From OFTM382 sp964352615 (GTDB lineage Bacteria > Planctomycetota > Phycisphaerae > Phycisphaerales > UBA1924), in the NCBI GenBank assembly GCA_964352615.1, contig CAYGSG010000046.1:1-21611 (forward strand): a stretch of 21,611 nucleotides of DNA, read 5' to 3'. How positions within the stretch are numbered: the first letter of the stretch is position 1; every line of letters begins with the position of its first letter. The position numbers and the translations under genes were made by a program. Below are positions 21,312-21,611 of this stretch, piece by piece. Below the pieces are notes generated by a model, which saw only the letters and a list, made by a program, of their open reading frames with translations, did not search any database and had not been told where the DNA came from.

Positions 21312-21611
21312 ATGGATATCGCCCTTCGCCGGACAGTTGGTGCTCTTGTGCTCGCTGCGGGTCTGCTCACCACCTCGGCCGCTCAGGCGGACATCGTGCT
21401 CTACGAGGACGACTTCGAAACCGGGCCACTCAACAGCCTCTGGAGCTACAACGCCAAGCTCTCCACCCACTCCAGCTTCACCCGGTTCAACGGCCGGCAC
21501 AGCCTCGAGCAGATCGCCATCATTATCCCGCTCGATAAAGCCCTCATCACCCCCAACAAAGATTCCGGTACCGACACCGGCGGCGGTGGAGGTGGTGACA
21601 CGGGCGGTGGA
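21312..21611 (+). CDS. Secreted protein with glycine-rich linker, N-terminal part, cut by window edge
   Basis: The frame is open from ATG 21312 to the window end (100 codons) with no stop. A signal peptide (MDIALRRTVGALVLAAGLLT then TSAAQA) is followed by DIVLYEDDFETGPLNSLWSY (27-46), TRFNGRHSLEQIAIIIP (58-74) and a run rich in Thr, Asp and Gly (from about residue 86, TDTGGGGGGDTGGG). The opening resembles exported Planctomycete proteins with beta-sandwich, lectin-like modules, and the glycine-rich stretch looks like a flexible linker to a domain beyond the edge. GAGAAG lies six bases before the ATG. No function can be given from the visible part. Confidence 0.8.
   Translation, partial: MDIALRRTVGALVLAAGLLTTSAAQADIVLYEDDFETGPLNSLWSYNAKLSTHSSFTRFNGRHSLEQIAIIIPLDKALITPNKDSGTDTGGGGGGDTGGG

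Noticed and set aside
1..21611. tRNA, rRNA, CRISPR arrays, insertion sequences or prophage genes
   Set aside because: No T-loop-like motifs, spaced identical repeats, transposase or integrase motifs were recognised; a dedicated search tool could still find a small RNA.

Overview
The window reads as chromosomal core sequence from a high-GC Planctomycetota bacterium, most likely of the class Phycisphaerae. This is inferred, not proven. The support is an LptE-like lipoprotein and a BamD-like TPR protein (so an outer membrane), a secreted protein with a PEP-CTERM-like tail of the 'PAP...RRRR' kind, a DUF2959 lipoprotein, a Ser/Thr kinase fused to a beta-propeller sensor, and a palindromic repeat family I recall as common in Planctomycetes and Verrucomicrobia. 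No phage, insertion sequence, CRISPR array or tRNA/rRNA gene was seen.

Layout. 1-2082 (minus strand): a degenerate receiver-domain gene, groES, a 67-codon small gene and the N-terminal third of groEL, which runs off the left edge. The groES-groEL interval is unusually rich in repeats. 2317-4338 (plus): rmuC and a hexapeptide-repeat acetyltransferase. 4326-9170 (minus): an envelope block in the order BamD-like TPR protein, lptE, ftsH, ThuA-like protein; the first two overlap by ATGA. 9341-10090 (minus): a PEP-CTERM-like secreted protein. 10389-11726 (plus): a lone beta-ketoacyl synthase converging on bioY (11760-12398, minus). 12519-18453 (plus): DUF2959 lipoprotein, membrane-bound diguanylate cyclase, receptor kinase and a single-domain asparaginase-like protein. 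18590-20957 (minus): typA/bipA then rplU, with a structured spacer between them. 21312-21611 (plus): the start of a secreted protein that runs off the right edge.

How the genes fit together. Most are housekeeping: protein folding (groE), membrane proteolysis (ftsH), outer-membrane assembly (BamD-like, LptE), translation (rplU, typA), DNA maintenance (rmuC) and biotin uptake (bioY). Signalling is represented by the degenerate receiver beside groES, the cyclase with an intact GGEEF and I-site, and the receptor kinase.

The most unusual features are in non-coding sequence. Three gene ends (1467-1505, 3748-3789, 17831-17878) carry 12-14 bp tandem repeats in which every unit, or nearly every unit, repeats a stop codon. 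The groES-groEL spacer holds three different small-repeat types. The typA-rplU spacer can fold into two hairpins just ahead of the L21 gene. No clear new multi-gene defence or metabolic system was found.
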